This document shows positions 41,909 to 50,691 of a stretch of DNA of 64,000 nucleotides, one piece after another. How positions within the stretch are numbered: the first letter of the stretch is position 1; every line of letters begins with the position of its first letter. The notes under the pieces were generated by a model that saw only the letters and a list, made by a program, of their open reading frames with translations, was not told where the DNA came from and did not search any database. A program made the translations under genes and the position numbers. Where the stretch lies: positions 3,162,001-3,226,000 of the forward strand of contig NZ_CP068760.1 of NCBI RefSeq assembly GCF_016775705.1. The letters are read 5' to 3'. Source of the DNA: Chryseobacterium cucumeris (GTDB lineage: Bacteria > Bacteroidota > Bacteroidia > Flavobacteriales > Weeksellaceae).

Positions 41909-43516
41909 ATGCCTAAAAGTCTTTTGAAATTCTTGTTTTTGCTGATAACAGCAGTTCCCATATTCGCCCAGAAAAAAAATAGCTTTGATCTTATCTGTGA
42001 AAGGACTTCTTCTGTTACAGCCTATAAAGATTTACCCAAAGCCATTAAAACTGCAGATTCTCTCTATATGAAGGCACAAAAGCCTTCAGAGAAAATAAGA
42101 TGTCTTATCCTTTCTTCAGAGCTGTACCATCATGCAGGTGAACTTAAAAAAGCAATCTGTTACAGTGAAAACGCCCATTCGGTAATCAATAAGATTAATG
42201 ATCCTGAATGGATGGCTGTAGTAACCCGATTACTTGCGAGACAATATAGACAGGTAGGGTTATACGAAAGATCCAAAAAATATATTATAAAAGGGCTGCA
42301 GGCTTCAGCCCGGATCACCGATTTTCAGAAAAGTAATGAAGCCGCAGGACTGCTGAATCAGGAAATGGCCTTCTACGAAATGGAGATGGGGAATTATCCT
42401 AATGCCATACAGCATATCGAATCCTCCCTGAAATATTTTGAAAAGATCAATAGTTATAATGAAAACAGAACGGCAGCCGCGTCTTATCAACTATTGGGAG
42501 ATGTCTATTTCAAGCTTAATAATTATTCTGTCTCTGAAGATTACTATAGAAAAGCTGAAGGATTGCTAAAAAAAGGAAGCTGTACGCTGGGATTGGTTTA
42601 TAATGGCCTGGGAGGAATCCGTCTGAAGCAGAAAAACTGGAAAGATGCTGAACTGTATCTTAAAAAAGCAGAAAAAATTGCCGATACTTCCCGGAGCCTT
42701 AAGCTTAAAAAAGCAGTTTATTCCAATATTAATGATTACTATGAAGGGATTGGGGACAATTTCAAGGCTTCTTTATATGCAGTAAAATATGTGCGTGCCT
42801 ATGACAGTATTGCAGCCCGCAATCAGAGTTTTGCCATAAAAGATTCTGAAAATCCCAAAGGAAAAGCTACCAAAAAAAATGGGCAGATGAATGGAGTGAA
42901 GAATGCGGCTATTGTCATTCTGTCCATTTCATTGGTTGGTCTGTTTCTTTTTATTAGAAGGAAACAGAAAAAACAGCGGTCAAAGCTTAGAAATATCATC
43001 AGAACTCAGTTGAACATGATCGGTAACAGGACACACTATCCTTTACAACAATCTGGTGATTTTGAGTTTTCCAATATTTTTGTGGAAGAAATTGATGAAA
43101 AAGACTCCGAGACAGACCGAAGAAGGAATGACTCTCTGATGACCCCGGAAACAGAGTCAAAACTACTGGAACTGCTTGAGGATTTTGAAAAAGGTAATCT
43201 TTATAACAATAAAGGCATGTCCCTTTCTTTTCTCGCCGGAGAATTGAACACCAATACAAAATATCTTTCTTATGTTATCAATCAGCATAAAAATGCAGAT
43301 TTTAAAACGTATATCAATCGTTTAAGAATCAACTATATTGTAGACAAACTGATCAATGATGAGAGGTACAGACAGTATAAAATAAGTATCCTTGCTGATG
43401 AATGCGGATTTTCTTCCCACAGTAAATTTGCTGCGGTATTCAAGGCGGTCACAGACTATTCTCCATCAGCTTACATCAAATATCTGGATAGTGAAACCCG
43501 GTCAGATAAAAAATAG
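41909..43516 (+). CDS. TPR-containing AraC family regulator with one membrane helix
   Basis: From the ATG at 41909 the product has a signal-peptide-like start (MPKSLLKFLFLLITAVPIFA), then TPR repeats of about 40 residues (SSELYHHAGELKKAICYSEN, SYQLLGDVYFKLNNYSVSEDYY), a membrane helix near residue 335 (NAAIVILSISLVGLFLFI) and a C-terminal AraC domain (LSFLAGELNTNTKYLSYVIN and ILADECGFSSHSKFAAVFK). Periplasmic TPRs probably sense a protein or peptide and the DNA-binding domain is cytosolic. Such one-component membrane regulators are frequent in Chryseobacterium. Earlier in-frame starts at 41858-41885 cannot be excluded. Confidence 0.88.
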   Translation: MPKSLLKFLFLLITAVPIFAQKKNSFDLICERTSSVTAYKDLPKAIKTADSLYMKAQKPSEKIRCLILSSELYHHAGELKKAICYSENAHSVINKINDPEWMAVVTRLLARQYRQVGLYERSKKYIIKGLQASARITDFQKSNEAAGLLNQEMAFYEMEMGNYPNAIQHIESSLKYFEKINSYNENRTAAASYQLLGDVYFKLNNYSVSEDYYRKAEGLLKKGSCTLGLVYNGLGGIRLKQKNWKDAELYLKKAEKIADTSRSLKLKKAVYSNINDYYEGIGDNFKASLYAVKYVRAYDSIAARNQSFAIKDSENPKGKATKKNGQMNGVKNAAIVILSISLVGLFLFIRRKQKKQRSKLRNIIRTQLNMIGNRTHYPLQQSGDFEFSNIFVEEIDEKDSETDRRRNDSLMTPETESKLLELLEDFEKGNLYNNKGMSLSFLAGELNTNTKYLSYVINQHKNADFKTYINRLRINYIVDKLINDERYRQYKISILADECGFSSHSKFAAVFKAVTDYSPSAYIKYLDSETRSDKK

Positions 43517-43620
43517 TCATTTTCCCGAAAATGATTAAAAACGGGCATTTTATCCAATTCTATATTGCTATTTTCACGAAAATGAACAACCTATTATTTT
43601 AAAGGAACCCTCTGCTATCA

Positions 43621-43628
43621 TATCTTTG
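43621..43628 (+). promoter_or_regulatory. -7 element without a following gene
   Basis: TATCTTTG, exact TAnnTTTG, in an intergenic gap with no plus-strand ORF behind it. No clear -33 box. Confidence 0.45.
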
Positions 43629-43629
43629 T

Positions 43630-43812
43630 AGCAGTTTCAAAGTACACAACAATTCTGTTACAGCTTATCACTTTTATTTCATTTCTGAACTAAGATCATT
43701 ATAAGAGAAACTGCAAATCCCATTTTTTAACTTTTTAAGGAAATATTCTGACCAGAATATCTGCCATATCCTATAATCGGGGTTGATTGCCCGGTTTTTT
43801 TTCAGTCAAGTT
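43630..43812 (+). ncRNA. Candidate small RNA, about 175 nt
   Basis: It starts just after the -7 element. GCAGTTTC (43631-43638), right at the expected 5' end, is complementary to GAAACTGC (43707-43714). A second hairpin is ATATTCT-GACC-AGAATAT near 43742-43760. It ends in CGGG-GTTGATTG-CCCG followed by eight T (about 43788-43812). No ORF of useful size. It matches no RNA family that I can name. Confidence 0.35.
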
Positions 43813-43822
43813 TTTTTAAGTG

Positions 43823-43848
43823 CAAATCCACAGATGTCTGTGGATTTG
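43823..43848. terminator. Hairpin 3' of the small lipoprotein gene
   Basis: Perfect 12-bp stem CAAATCCACAGA / TCTGTGGATTTG. T-rich on the plus side (TGATTTTATTT), less so on the minus side. It may end either the candidate small RNA or the lipoprotein transcript. Confidence 0.55.
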
Positions 43849-43853
43849 TGATT

Positions 43854-44054
43854 TTATTTAACTTTCGTACTGTCGGTTTTTACTTTTGAAGAATCCGGGG
43901 AAGGGATTGAATTCGCTACAGCAGAATCTCCCATTCTGTTTCTTAAGGAATCTTTATTGTGAGCATCTTTATATTCCTCTCTTTTTTCTTTGTTTTGAGC
44001 ACAGCTTCCAAGGAAAATAAGTCCAAGAACTGCTCCTATCCATAATTTTCTCAT
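43854..44054 (-). CDS. Very small lipoprotein (66 residues)
   Basis: From the ATG at 44054: MRKLWIGAVLGLIFLGSC, a clear lipobox with Cys18, then a charged mature part of about 48 residues rich in Lys, Asp and Ser ending TDSTKVK. No known domain. It resembles the other tiny lipoprotein at 44347-44568 in its plan and its Ser/Thr/Asp/Lys-rich tail. A promoter element and a heptanucleotide repeat lie directly upstream. An upstream start at 44087 would lengthen the product by 11 residues but is inside the -7 element. Confidence 0.7.
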   Translation of the reverse strand: MRKLWIGAVLGLIFLGSCAQNKEKREEYKDAHNKDSLRNRMGDSAVANSIPSPDSSKVKTDSTKVK

Positions 44055-44084
44055 AATAGTTAATTTTTGATTGTTGATGTTAAT

Positions 44085-44092
44085 CAAATATA
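44085..44092 (-). promoter_or_regulatory. -7 element of the small lipoprotein gene
   Basis: CAAATATA on plus reads TATATTTG on minus, an exact TAnnTTTG, 30 bases before the ATG at 44054. The heptanucleotide repeat begins seven bases further upstream, so it covers the spacer and -33 zone. Confidence 0.6.
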
Positions 44093-44098
44093 AGGATT

Positions 44099-44140
44099 AA
44101 AAGATAAAAGATAAAAGATAAAAGATAAAAGATAAAAGAT
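44099..44140. repeat. Six tandem copies of AAAAGAT
   Basis: Six perfect 7-bp units (44099-44140). Such repeats can gain or lose units by slippage. It lies directly upstream of the -7 element of the tiny lipoprotein gene, where changes in copy number would alter the upstream promoter region. Confidence 0.95.
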
Positions 44141-44158
44141 GTTCCTTTAAATATCTGG

Positions 44159-44187
44159 ATTCAATAGGGGTGCTCTTTAGCCGCCAT
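44159..44187. repeat. Decayed family E repeat (copy 3)
   Basis: ATTCAATAGGGGTGCTCTTTAG CCGCC shares the leading ATTCAATAGG and the CTTTAG.CCGC core with the units at 31073 and 53490, but the hairpin arms no longer match. Confidence 0.45.
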
Positions 44188-44285
44188 TAGAAATAATATA
44201 ATCACCGGCTGTAGTCAGAAACCTGAAATAAGCATCATTTCAAGCCGAAATTTCATTGTTCATCCAACATTTCTGGTTATCCAAT

Positions 44286-44318
44286 AAAAAAATCTGCAGC
44301 GCTTTCATCTGCAGATTT
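44286..44318 (-). terminator. Terminator of the second tiny lipoprotein gene
   Basis: Stem AAAATCTGCAG / CTGCAGATTTT around CGCTTTCAT; T run on the minus strand. Confidence 0.9.
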
Positions 44319-44346
44319 TCCATTTTAAATTAAACGTATATACATG

Positions 44347-44568
44347 TTATTTGACAGGAGACGTTGCCATAGAATCCCTTTTGATCTTGATTGTATCAGG
44401 ATTCGTCATTTTTTTAGTCATCGTATCAGTAGTTGTAGGCGGTATACTTTTTTGGGTACTGTCTACTGTTGCTGAATCTCTGCTACTTGTTGACATTGTC
44501 GATTCTTTGGTTCCACAGCTCACTGCAAATATTCCTATTCCGACGGCTGTTAGCAATAACTTTTTCAT
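44347..44568 (-). CDS. Very small lipoprotein (73 residues)
   Basis: MKKLLLTAVGIGIFAVSCGT gives a lipobox with Cys18. The mature part is low-complexity, rich in Ser, Thr, Asp and Lys (STSSRDSATVDSTQKS, DTIKIKRDS), with no predicted fold. It is like the tiny lipoprotein at 43854-44054. Role unknown; possibly a surface-exposed or envelope spacer peptide. It has its own terminator. Confidence 0.7.
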   Translation of the reverse strand: MKKLLLTAVGIGIFAVSCGTKESTMSTSSRDSATVDSTQKSIPPTTTDTMTKKMTNPDTIKIKRDSMATSPVK

Positions 44569-44970
44569 ATTATTTTATTTTGGGGTGTATAATAACAGAA
44601 AATCAATAATTATTCCTAACAGGACATTTAAAATCGTAAAATATCGGTAAAGTTTGTTAAAAGATGTTAGGTAGCAGGTAGCGGATTGTAGGGATGAGGA
44701 GTTAGGTATTAGGAGTTAGAGTGTTGGAGAGTAGGAGGGTTAGAGAGTTGTGGGGAATTGAGTATTGAATATCGAGTATTGAGTATCGGAGGAGTAAAAG
44801 TGTATTTCTGGATCCCCATAACTTTAAACCTTGAACTCTAATCCCCGCAACTCGCTTCCCGAACCTCGCATCCGCCTATCACCACAAAAAAGCCCCGAAA
44901 CCGAAATTCCGGGGCTGTATTCAAAGAACAGACAACAATTACTCATTGCCTATTACTCATTATTTATTAA
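44569..44970. repeat. Gap with G-rich family C repeat
   Basis: No gene. From about 44665 to 44790 it consists of words such as TTAGGAGTTAGAGTGTTGGAG, AGTAGGAGGGTTAGAGAG and repeated GAGTATTGA; from 44840 the opposite strand words CCCGCAACTCGCTTCCCGAA and CTCGCATCCGCC follow. The two sides are partly complementary. The terminator of pruA lies at the right. Confidence 0.6.
44889..44917 (-). terminator. Terminator of pruA
   Basis: Stem AGCCCCG / CGGGGCT around AAACCGAAATTC; six T on the minus strand. It lies 54 bases after the pruA stop. Confidence 0.9.
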
Positions 44971-46596
44971 TTATCCAAGGTATGGATATTTGTAGTTTTT
45001 AGGAGAAACAAAAGTTTCTTTTACGCTTCTTACAGAAACCCATCTTAGAAGGTTCATTTTAGAACCTGCTTTATCATTTGTTCCTGAAGCTCTACCACCA
45101 CCGAAAGGCTGCTGTCCTACTACGGCACCCGTTGGTTTATCATTGATGTAGAAGTTACCTGATGCATTTTCTAAAGCTTTGTAAGCTTCAGCGATTGCGT
45201 AACGGTCTTGTGAGAACACAGAACCAGTCAATGAATAAGGAGATGTTGAATCTACAAGCTTCAACGTTTCTTTCCAGTCCTGATCTTCATATACGTAGAT
45301 CGATAAGATTGGTCCGAAGATCTCTTCAACCATACTTTCGTAGTGAGGATTTGTAGTTTCAATTACTGTTGGGTGTACGAACCATCCTTTAGAATCATCA
45401 TATTTTCCACCGATAGCAACAGTAGCTTCACCTGAAGCGTTTGCTCTGTCGATATATCCTTTACATTTTTCAAAAGAATTCTTGTCGATCACAGCGTTGA
45501 CGAAGTTAGAAGTATCTTCCGGCGAACCGATTTTGATAGTGCTCATCTGAGCTTCCATTACTTTTTTCACATCAGCCCAAAGAGACTTAGGAATATAAGC
45601 TCTTGAAGCAGCAGAACATTTTTGTCCCTGGTATTCGAAAGCACCTCTTACCAATGCAGTAGCTACAGCTTCCACGTTAGCAGACGGGTGAGCAATAACG
45701 AAGTCTTTACCACCAGTTTCTCCAACAATTCTTGGATATGTTCTGTAGTTGTGGATATTATCACCGATCATTTTCCACATTCCCTGGAATACTTTTGTAG
45801 AACCAGTGAAGTGAAGACCTGCAAAATCCGGGTGAGCCAATATTTTCTCAGCAGTTTCTTTTCCGTCTGTAAAGATCATGTTGATAACCCCTGCAGGAAG
45901 ACCCGCTTCTGTTAATACATCCATGATTACTTTTGCAGAATATACCTGCTTGTCAGAAGGTTTCCAAACCACTACGTTTCCTAACATGGCCATACAAGTA
46001 GGAAGGTTTCCGGAAATCGCTGTAAAGTTGAATGGAGTTACTGCAAAACAGAACCCTTCTAATGGTCTGTATTCAACGCGGTTCCAGATTCCGTTATCAG
46101 AAACCGGCTGCTCAGCATACATTTCTGTCATGAACTCTACATTGAATCTTAAGAAGTCGATGAACTCACAAGCAGAATCAATTTCAGCCTGGTGTACGTT
46201 TTTAGACTGCCCGATCATTGTTGCTGCATTAATCACATCTCTGTAAGGTCCTGCTAAAAGATCGGCTGCCTTTAAGAAAATTGCTGCACGCTGTTCCCAG
46301 CCTAGTTCATTCCATTCTTTTTTAGCTGCCAATGCCGCGTTGATAGCGTCATCCACATGCTGCATACCACCCTGATAGTAGAATCCGAAATCATGAGCAT
46401 GATCCTGTGGAGACTGAAGCTGTACTTTTGTTTCAGTTTTTACTTCTTTTCCATTGATAATCATTGGGATTTCTACCTTTTCAGCCCACATTTTTTTATA
46501 AGTGTCGATAAGGCTTTTAACTTCCGGAGATCCCGGTTCGTATGAGTTTACAGGCTCGTTTACCGCTAATGGTACTTGCGAAATTGCTTTTGACAT
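44971..46596 (-). CDS. pruA: L-glutamate gamma-semialdehyde dehydrogenase
   Basis: Oxidises delta-1-pyrroline-5-carboxylate (glutamate semialdehyde) to glutamate with NAD+, the second step of proline breakdown. The 541-residue protein has the aldehyde dehydrogenase signatures: VVWKPSDKQVYSAKVI, GETGGKDFVIAH with the general-base Glu, and the catalytic Cys in YQGQKCSAASRAY; it also has the end region GQQPFGGGRASGTNDKAGS. It is the single-domain form, not fused to proline dehydrogenase. It stands alone with a -7 element at 46638-46645. Confidence 0.96.
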   Translation of the reverse strand: MSKAISQVPLAVNEPVNSYEPGSPEVKSLIDTYKKMWAEKVEIPMIINGKEVKTETKVQLQSPQDHAHDFGFYYQGGMQHVDDAINAALAAKKEWNELGWEQRAAIFLKAADLLAGPYRDVINAATMIGQSKNVHQAEIDSACEFIDFLRFNVEFMTEMYAEQPVSDNGIWNRVEYRPLEGFCFAVTPFNFTAISGNLPTCMAMLGNVVVWKPSDKQVYSAKVIMDVLTEAGLPAGVINMIFTDGKETAEKILAHPDFAGLHFTGSTKVFQGMWKMIGDNIHNYRTYPRIVGETGGKDFVIAHPSANVEAVATALVRGAFEYQGQKCSAASRAYIPKSLWADVKKVMEAQMSTIKIGSPEDTSNFVNAVIDKNSFEKCKGYIDRANASGEATVAIGGKYDDSKGWFVHPTVIETTNPHYESMVEEIFGPILSIYVYEDQDWKETLKLVDSTSPYSLTGSVFSQDRYAIAEAYKALENASGNFYINDKPTGAVVGQQPFGGGRASGTNDKAGSKMNLLRWVSVRSVKETFVSPKNYKYPYLG

Positions 46597-47001
46597 ATTA
46601 CGTTTTATTATTTTATTAAATTAATAAGATGTGTATACAAATTTACAATAATTATAAGGAAAGAAAAAATGCAGCCTTTTTTTGTCAGATAAACCAGAAA
46701 AAAGATCCGGTAATGTCATATACGTTTTTTTTGAGATTAATTTTTATTAAATTATGGTCTATTATGAGGATTCTTTAGGTTTTAGAAAAAAACACATCAT
46801 TTTATTAGAATTATAGGAATTAAGACAATAAAACATTTGTCATAGTTTAAGAATTGCTGTTAATGGCTGTAAATAAATGGTTTATGTTACAATGTTAAAA
46901 TTATATAAATTCACATTTGTTGCGATTTTGAACATTTTAAATAATTTTTTTGATAGCCTGAGGGATCAGATTGTTCTAATTTTACATCATTATTATCAGG
47001 T
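46597..47001. other. AT-rich gap between pruA and a secreted protein gene
   Basis: Holds the divergent upstream regions. The minus-strand -7 element of pruA is clear. On the plus strand TAATTTTA near 46977 is a one-mismatch -7 element for the gene at 47002. No ORF or repeat seen. Confidence 0.5.
46638..46645 (-). promoter_or_regulatory. -7 element of pruA
   Basis: CAAATTTA on plus reads TAAATTTG on minus, an exact TAnnTTTG, 41 bases before the start codon. Confidence 0.6.
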
Positions 47002-47367
47002 ATGAAAAAAAGAGTATTATTTTTCTCTTTTGTGATATTTTTCTCAGCGTTGTGTGCAGGTCTTTTTGCACATAAAGGAAAAACTCAGGCATATTCTGAT
47101 ATCCTTTCAAAAATTCATCTTTTACAGCAGAAATCTGATCAGCAGACCCAGCCTGAACTCTATAGTTTTTCAGATGTGCAGGATGTGCAGGATTCCAACG
47201 ACTGGGAGAAAGTAAAATTTGATTATTCAATACTTGCACAGAATTGGCTGCACTATTTCTTTGCAGGTTACACTTACAATACACAGGTTGCGGCTGTTCA
47301 AAACCGCGTTTATATTACGGCACCAAGATACATCCTGTATCACTGTCTGCAGGTAGCGGGCTGCTAA
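47002..47367 (+). CDS. Small secreted hypothetical protein
   Basis: The 121-residue protein has a signal peptide (MKKRVLFFSFVIFFSALCAG) and an unfamiliar mature part with a DVQDVQD repeat and an aromatic-rich C-terminal half (AQNWLHYFFAGYTYNTQVA, YITAPRYILYHC), ending in Cys. Two cysteines near the C-terminus (HCLQVAGC) could form a disulfide. It precedes ureA by 157 bases on the same strand, but a link with urease is only positional. Confidence 0.55.
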   Translation: MKKRVLFFSFVIFFSALCAGLFAHKGKTQAYSDILSKIHLLQQKSDQQTQPELYSFSDVQDVQDSNDWEKVKFDYSILAQNWLHYFFAGYTYNTQVAAVQNRVYITAPRYILYHCLQVAGC

Positions 47368-47524
47368 TCCCTTTTCTTAATTTTTAATGATCCGTTGTGG
47401 TTTGTATTCATGTCAATACAGATCTGAAAACATCATTTCCCATTTTACATTTTTGAACATTTCTGTTTGCCTTTACGGAGAGGTGAACCGGATATTGTTT
47501 GTCCAATTTTAAATAAAAAATATT

Positions 47525-47827
47525 ATGCACTTAACACCGAGAGAAACGGAAAAGCTTATGCTGTTTCTGGCAGGCGAACTCGCTCTGAAAAGAAAAGCAA
47601 GAGGCCTTAAATTAAACTACCCGGAATCCATCGCTCTGATCAGCCACTTTCTGCTTGAAGGCGCAAGAGACGGGAAAAAAGTAGCCGAACTGATGCAGGA
47701 AGGCGCTAATCTCTTAACTAAAGAGGATGTAATGCCGGGCGTTGCGGAAATGATCCACGATGTTCAGATTGAAGCAACCTTCCCAGATGGGACAAAACTG
47801 GTAACCGTACACAATCCAATCCGCTAA
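47525..47827 (+). CDS. ureA: Urease subunit gamma
   Basis: Small structural subunit of the nickel enzyme urease, which splits urea into ammonia and carbamate in the cytosol. The 100-residue protein starts [20 protein letters not shown], then has [22 protein letters not shown] and a C-terminal [19 protein letters not shown], all standard. First gene of the urease locus; ureB follows after 11 bases. Confidence 0.98.
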   Translation: MHLTPRETEKLMLFLAGELALKRKARGLKLNYPESIALISHFLLEGARDGKKVAELMQEGANLLTKEDVMPGVAEMIHDVQIEATFPDGTKLVTVHNPIR

Positions 47828-47838
47828 TACTACTGATT

Positions 47839-48207
47839 ATGATACCAGGAGAAATTTTTGTAAAAGAAGGAACAATTATCTGCAATGAAGGCAGAGAAAC
47901 TGTAAAAATAAAAGTAACCAATACCGGAGACAGGCCTATTCAGGTAGGTTCACACTTCCATTTTTTTGAAGTTAATAAAGCGATGAGCTTTGACCGCGAA
48001 AAAGCTTTCGGAAAGAGACTGAATATTGTAGCAAGTACTGCAGTACGTTTTGAGCCGGGAGAAGAAAAAGAAGTGGAATTGGTAGAAATAGGAGGAACCA
48101 AAAAAGCAATGGGCTTCAATAATCTTGTCGATGGGCAGGTAGATTCTGAAGAACAGAAAAAAGTAAGCCTTGCAAAAGTTGAAGAGTTAAACTTTAAAAA
48201 TCATTAA
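47839..48207 (+). CDS. ureB: Urease subunit beta
   Basis: Middle structural subunit. The 122-residue product starts [18 protein letters not shown], has the standard [20 protein letters not shown] and the [16 protein letters not shown] segment. It is separate from ureA (not fused as in Helicobacter) and is followed by ureC with a one-base gap. Confidence 0.98.
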   Translation: MIPGEIFVKEGTIICNEGRETVKIKVTNTGDRPIQVGSHFHFFEVNKAMSFDREKAFGKRLNIVASTAVRFEPGEEKEVELVEIGGTKKAMGFNNLVDGQVDSEEQKKVSLAKVEELNFKNH

Positions 48208-48208
48208 G

Positions 48209-49930
48209 ATGAGCTTACACGTAGACAGAAAACAATACGCCAATATATTAGGTCCTACAGCGGGAGATAAAATCAGGCTGGGAGACACTGAAATTATTAT
48301 TGAAATCGAAAAAGATTTCACTCATTTTGGTGACGAAGCCGTTTTCGGCGGAGGAAAAACCGTTCGTGACGGGATGGGACAGAATGTCACGGCCAAAAGA
48401 GACGAAGGCGTTCTGGATCTTTGTATCACAGGAGCGGTAATTATTGACCATTGGGGAATTGTAAAAGGAGATATCGGAATCAAAGACGGAAAGATCGTAG
48501 GAATCGGAAAAGCCGGAAATCCTGATACGATGGACGGTGTAACACCTAATATGATCATCGGCGCCTCAACGGAAGTTCACGGAGGGAAAGGATATATTGT
48601 AACTGCCGGAGGAATTGACACCCACATTCACTACATCTGCCCTCAACAGATTGAAACATCTCTTTACAGCGGAATCACCACAATGATTGGTGGTGGTACA
48701 GGCCCCAATGACGGAACCAATGCTACAACAGTTACTCCCGGAAGATTCAATATGCAGAAAATGCTGGAAGCAGCAGAAGAATATCCTATGAATCTTGGTT
48801 TCTTCGGAAAAGGAAACTGTTCCGCTGAAGAACCCATTGAAGAGCAGGTGAAAGCAGGTGCTTTGGGAGTGAAAATCCATGAAGATTGGGGAGCAACTCC
48901 TGCAACCATTGATGCAGCATTGAAAGTAGCCGATAAATATGACGTTCAGGTGGCCATCCACACAGATACTCTGAATGAAGGAGGGTTTCTGGAAGATACC
49001 ATGAGAGCCATCAACGGAAGGGTAATCCATACTTTCCACACAGAAGGAGCAGGCGGAGGCCACGCGCCGGACATTATTAAAGCTGCTATGTATCCGAATG
49101 TATTGCCGGCCTCAACAAATCCTACGCGCCCTTACACCGTAAATACAATTGATGAGCACCTGGATATGCTGATGGTTTGCCATCATTTGAGTAAAAACAT
49201 TCCTGAAGATGTAGCATTTGCAGATTCACGTATCCGTCCTGAAACCATTGCAGCAGAAGATATCCTTCATGATATGGGCGTTTTCAGTATCATGAGTTCA
49301 GACTCTCAGGCGATGGGAAGACCAGGAGAAGTGATTACCAGAACATGGCAGACGGCAAGTAAAATGAAAGAGCAGAGAGGTGATCTTACTGAAGATAAAG
49401 ACAGTGGAAATGACAATTACCGTGCAAAAAGATATGTAGCGAAGTATACCATCAACCCGGCTATAGCGCACGGTATTTCAGAATATGTAGGATCTGTTGA
49501 AGAAGGAAAATTAGCGGATTTGGTGATCTGGAAACCAGCCTTATTTGGAGTAAAACCGGAAATGATTGTAAAAGGAGGATTTGTTATTGCTGCTAAAATG
49601 GGAGATCCTAATGCTTCTATTCCAACACCTCAGCCTATTATTTACAGAAATATGTTTGGAGCCCATGGAAAAGCTAAGTTTGGTACTTGTGCGAACTTTG
49701 TTTCTCAGATTTCTATTGACAATGGAACCATTGCTTCTTACAAACTTGAAAAAATGATTCTTCCGGTGAAAAACTGTAGAAATATTGATAAAAAAGACCT
49801 TATCCATAATGATAAGACACCTTTAATTGAAGTGAATCCTGAAAACTATAAAGTAACGGTAGACGGAGAATACATCACTTGTGAACCGGCAGAAACACTT
49901 CCTTTAACACAGTTGTATTACTTGTTCTAA
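48209..49930 (+). CDS. ureC: Urease subunit alpha
   Basis: The catalytic subunit with the two-nickel site. The 573-residue protein keeps every ligand: His139 and His141 ([11 protein letters not shown]), carbamylated Lys222 ([10 protein letters not shown]), His251, His277 ([12 protein letters not shown]), Asp365 (SSDSQAMG), and the mobile-flap Cys324-His325 (MVCHHL). The numbering is shifted by five from Klebsiella urease at all of these positions. It should be fully active once matured by the UreDEFG proteins encoded downstream. A 19-bp perfect hairpin follows the stop. Confidence 0.98.
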   Translation: MSLHVDRKQYANILGPTAGDKIRLGDTEIIIEIEKDFTHFGDEAVFGGGKTVRDGMGQNVTAKRDEGVLDLCITGAVIIDHWGIVKGDIGIKDGKIVGIGKAGNPDTMDGVTPNMIIGASTEVHGGKGYIVTAGGIDTHIHYICPQQIETSLYSGITTMIGGGTGPNDGTNATTVTPGRFNMQKMLEAAEEYPMNLGFFGKGNCSAEEPIEEQVKAGALGVKIHEDWGATPATIDAALKVADKYDVQVAIHTDTLNEGGFLEDTMRAINGRVIHTFHTEGAGGGHAPDIIKAAMYPNVLPASTNPTRPYTVNTIDEHLDMLMVCHHLSKNIPEDVAFADSRIRPETIAAEDILHDMGVFSIMSSDSQAMGRPGEVITRTWQTASKMKEQRGDLTEDKDSGNDNYRAKRYVAKYTINPAIAHGISEYVGSVEEGKLADLVIWKPALFGVKPEMIVKGGFVIAAKMGDPNASIPTPQPIIYRNMFGAHGKAKFGTCANFVSQISIDNGTIASYKLEKMILPVKNCRNIDKKDLIHNDKTPLIEVNPENYKVTVDGEYITCEPAETLPLTQLYYLF

Positions 49931-49942
49931 GATAAATTTTAC

Positions 49943-49983
49943 AAATAAACCTAACAGGTTTCAAAAACCTGTTAGGTTTATTT
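49943..49983. terminator. Perfect 19-bp hairpin inside the urease locus
   Basis: AAATAAACCTAACAGGTTT, loop CAA, then the exact complement. No long T tract follows (TTTAACAAC), so it may be an attenuator or mRNA-stability stem after ureABC rather than a full stop, or a dispersed hairpin element. Confidence 0.7.
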
Positions 49984-50043
49984 AACAACAAAAAAAAGAT
50001 TTATCAGACTCTATTGTAAAACAATTATAGAACTAAGTGTAAA

Positions 50044-50691
50044 ATGAAATATTTAAATAAAACAGTTGTTTCTCTTGCGATAGCCGGAATGTCATTACTT
50101 TCCGGTAATGTAAGTGCCCAGTTTTTGGGCGGACACAGGCTTAAAAGTGATGAAGACGGACCAAAAGGGCAGTTTATGGTGTACGGTTCATTAGACTATT
50201 CAAAACTTACAACACCATCAAGCAGCAGCAGTACCGTTTCCAGTGCACCGCTTGGAGTAGGGTACTTCGTCAATAATAATGACCTTATCGGAGTTAATTA
50301 TGCTTACTCGCAGAATACAGTGGATCACAATGTAGTTTACAAGCAAAATGAAGCAGGAATCTGGTATAGTCCTTCAGTAATGCTTGGAAAATATTTTATG
50401 TTGATTGGTCAAGTGGATGCCCACTATGTTTGGGGACAGCAGCTTTCAACAGCAGCGGATGCCATGCAGAATTTTAACGGATTCCGTCTTCGTGCCTATC
50501 CTTTGATCGGAATCGTATTAGGAGGAGGCTGGGCACTGAAATTCAAATTCGCAGAACTTTCAATGCTTCAGACCAAAACAAAAGAAGAAGGCTGGACGAA
50601 AAGCTACGTAGCAGGAATCAGCGGTTCAACATTCGGGGTGGGAATCTCCAAAAACTTAGACTTCAGAAAAAAAAACAAAAATGATCATTAA
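50044..50691 (+). CDS. Outer membrane beta-barrel protein of the urease locus
   Basis: The 215-residue protein has a signal peptide (ending GNVSAQF) and about eight strand-like segments such as GQFMVYGSLDYSKL, SAPLGVGYFVNNNDLIGVNYAYS and GFRLRAYPLIGIVLGGGWALKFKF, so it looks like a small barrel. It lies between ureC and ureE and overlaps ureE by 11 bases, so it belongs to the operon. I know of no described urease accessory role for such a protein. It may admit urea or nickel through the outer membrane, or it may only be co-regulated; this is inference. Confidence 0.75.
   Translation: MKYLNKTVVSLAIAGMSLLSGNVSAQFLGGHRLKSDEDGPKGQFMVYGSLDYSKLTTPSSSSSTVSSAPLGVGYFVNNNDLIGVNYAYSQNTVDHNVVYKQNEAGIWYSPSVMLGKYFMLIGQVDAHYVWGQQLSTAADAMQNFNGFRLRAYPLIGIVLGGGWALKFKFAELSMLQTKTKEEGWTKSYVAGISGSTFGVGISKNLDFRKKNKNDH

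Larger units (their letters stand above)
43517..43853. other. Gap holding a candidate small RNA
   Basis: No gene of its own. It has an exact -7 element, short inverted repeats and a T-tract hairpin. The right end holds a second hairpin of 12 bp (43823-43848). Confidence 0.5.

Noticed and set aside
47170..47210. DVQDVQD coding repeat as a microsatellite
   Set aside because: Only two units within a gene; not enough to suggest slippage.
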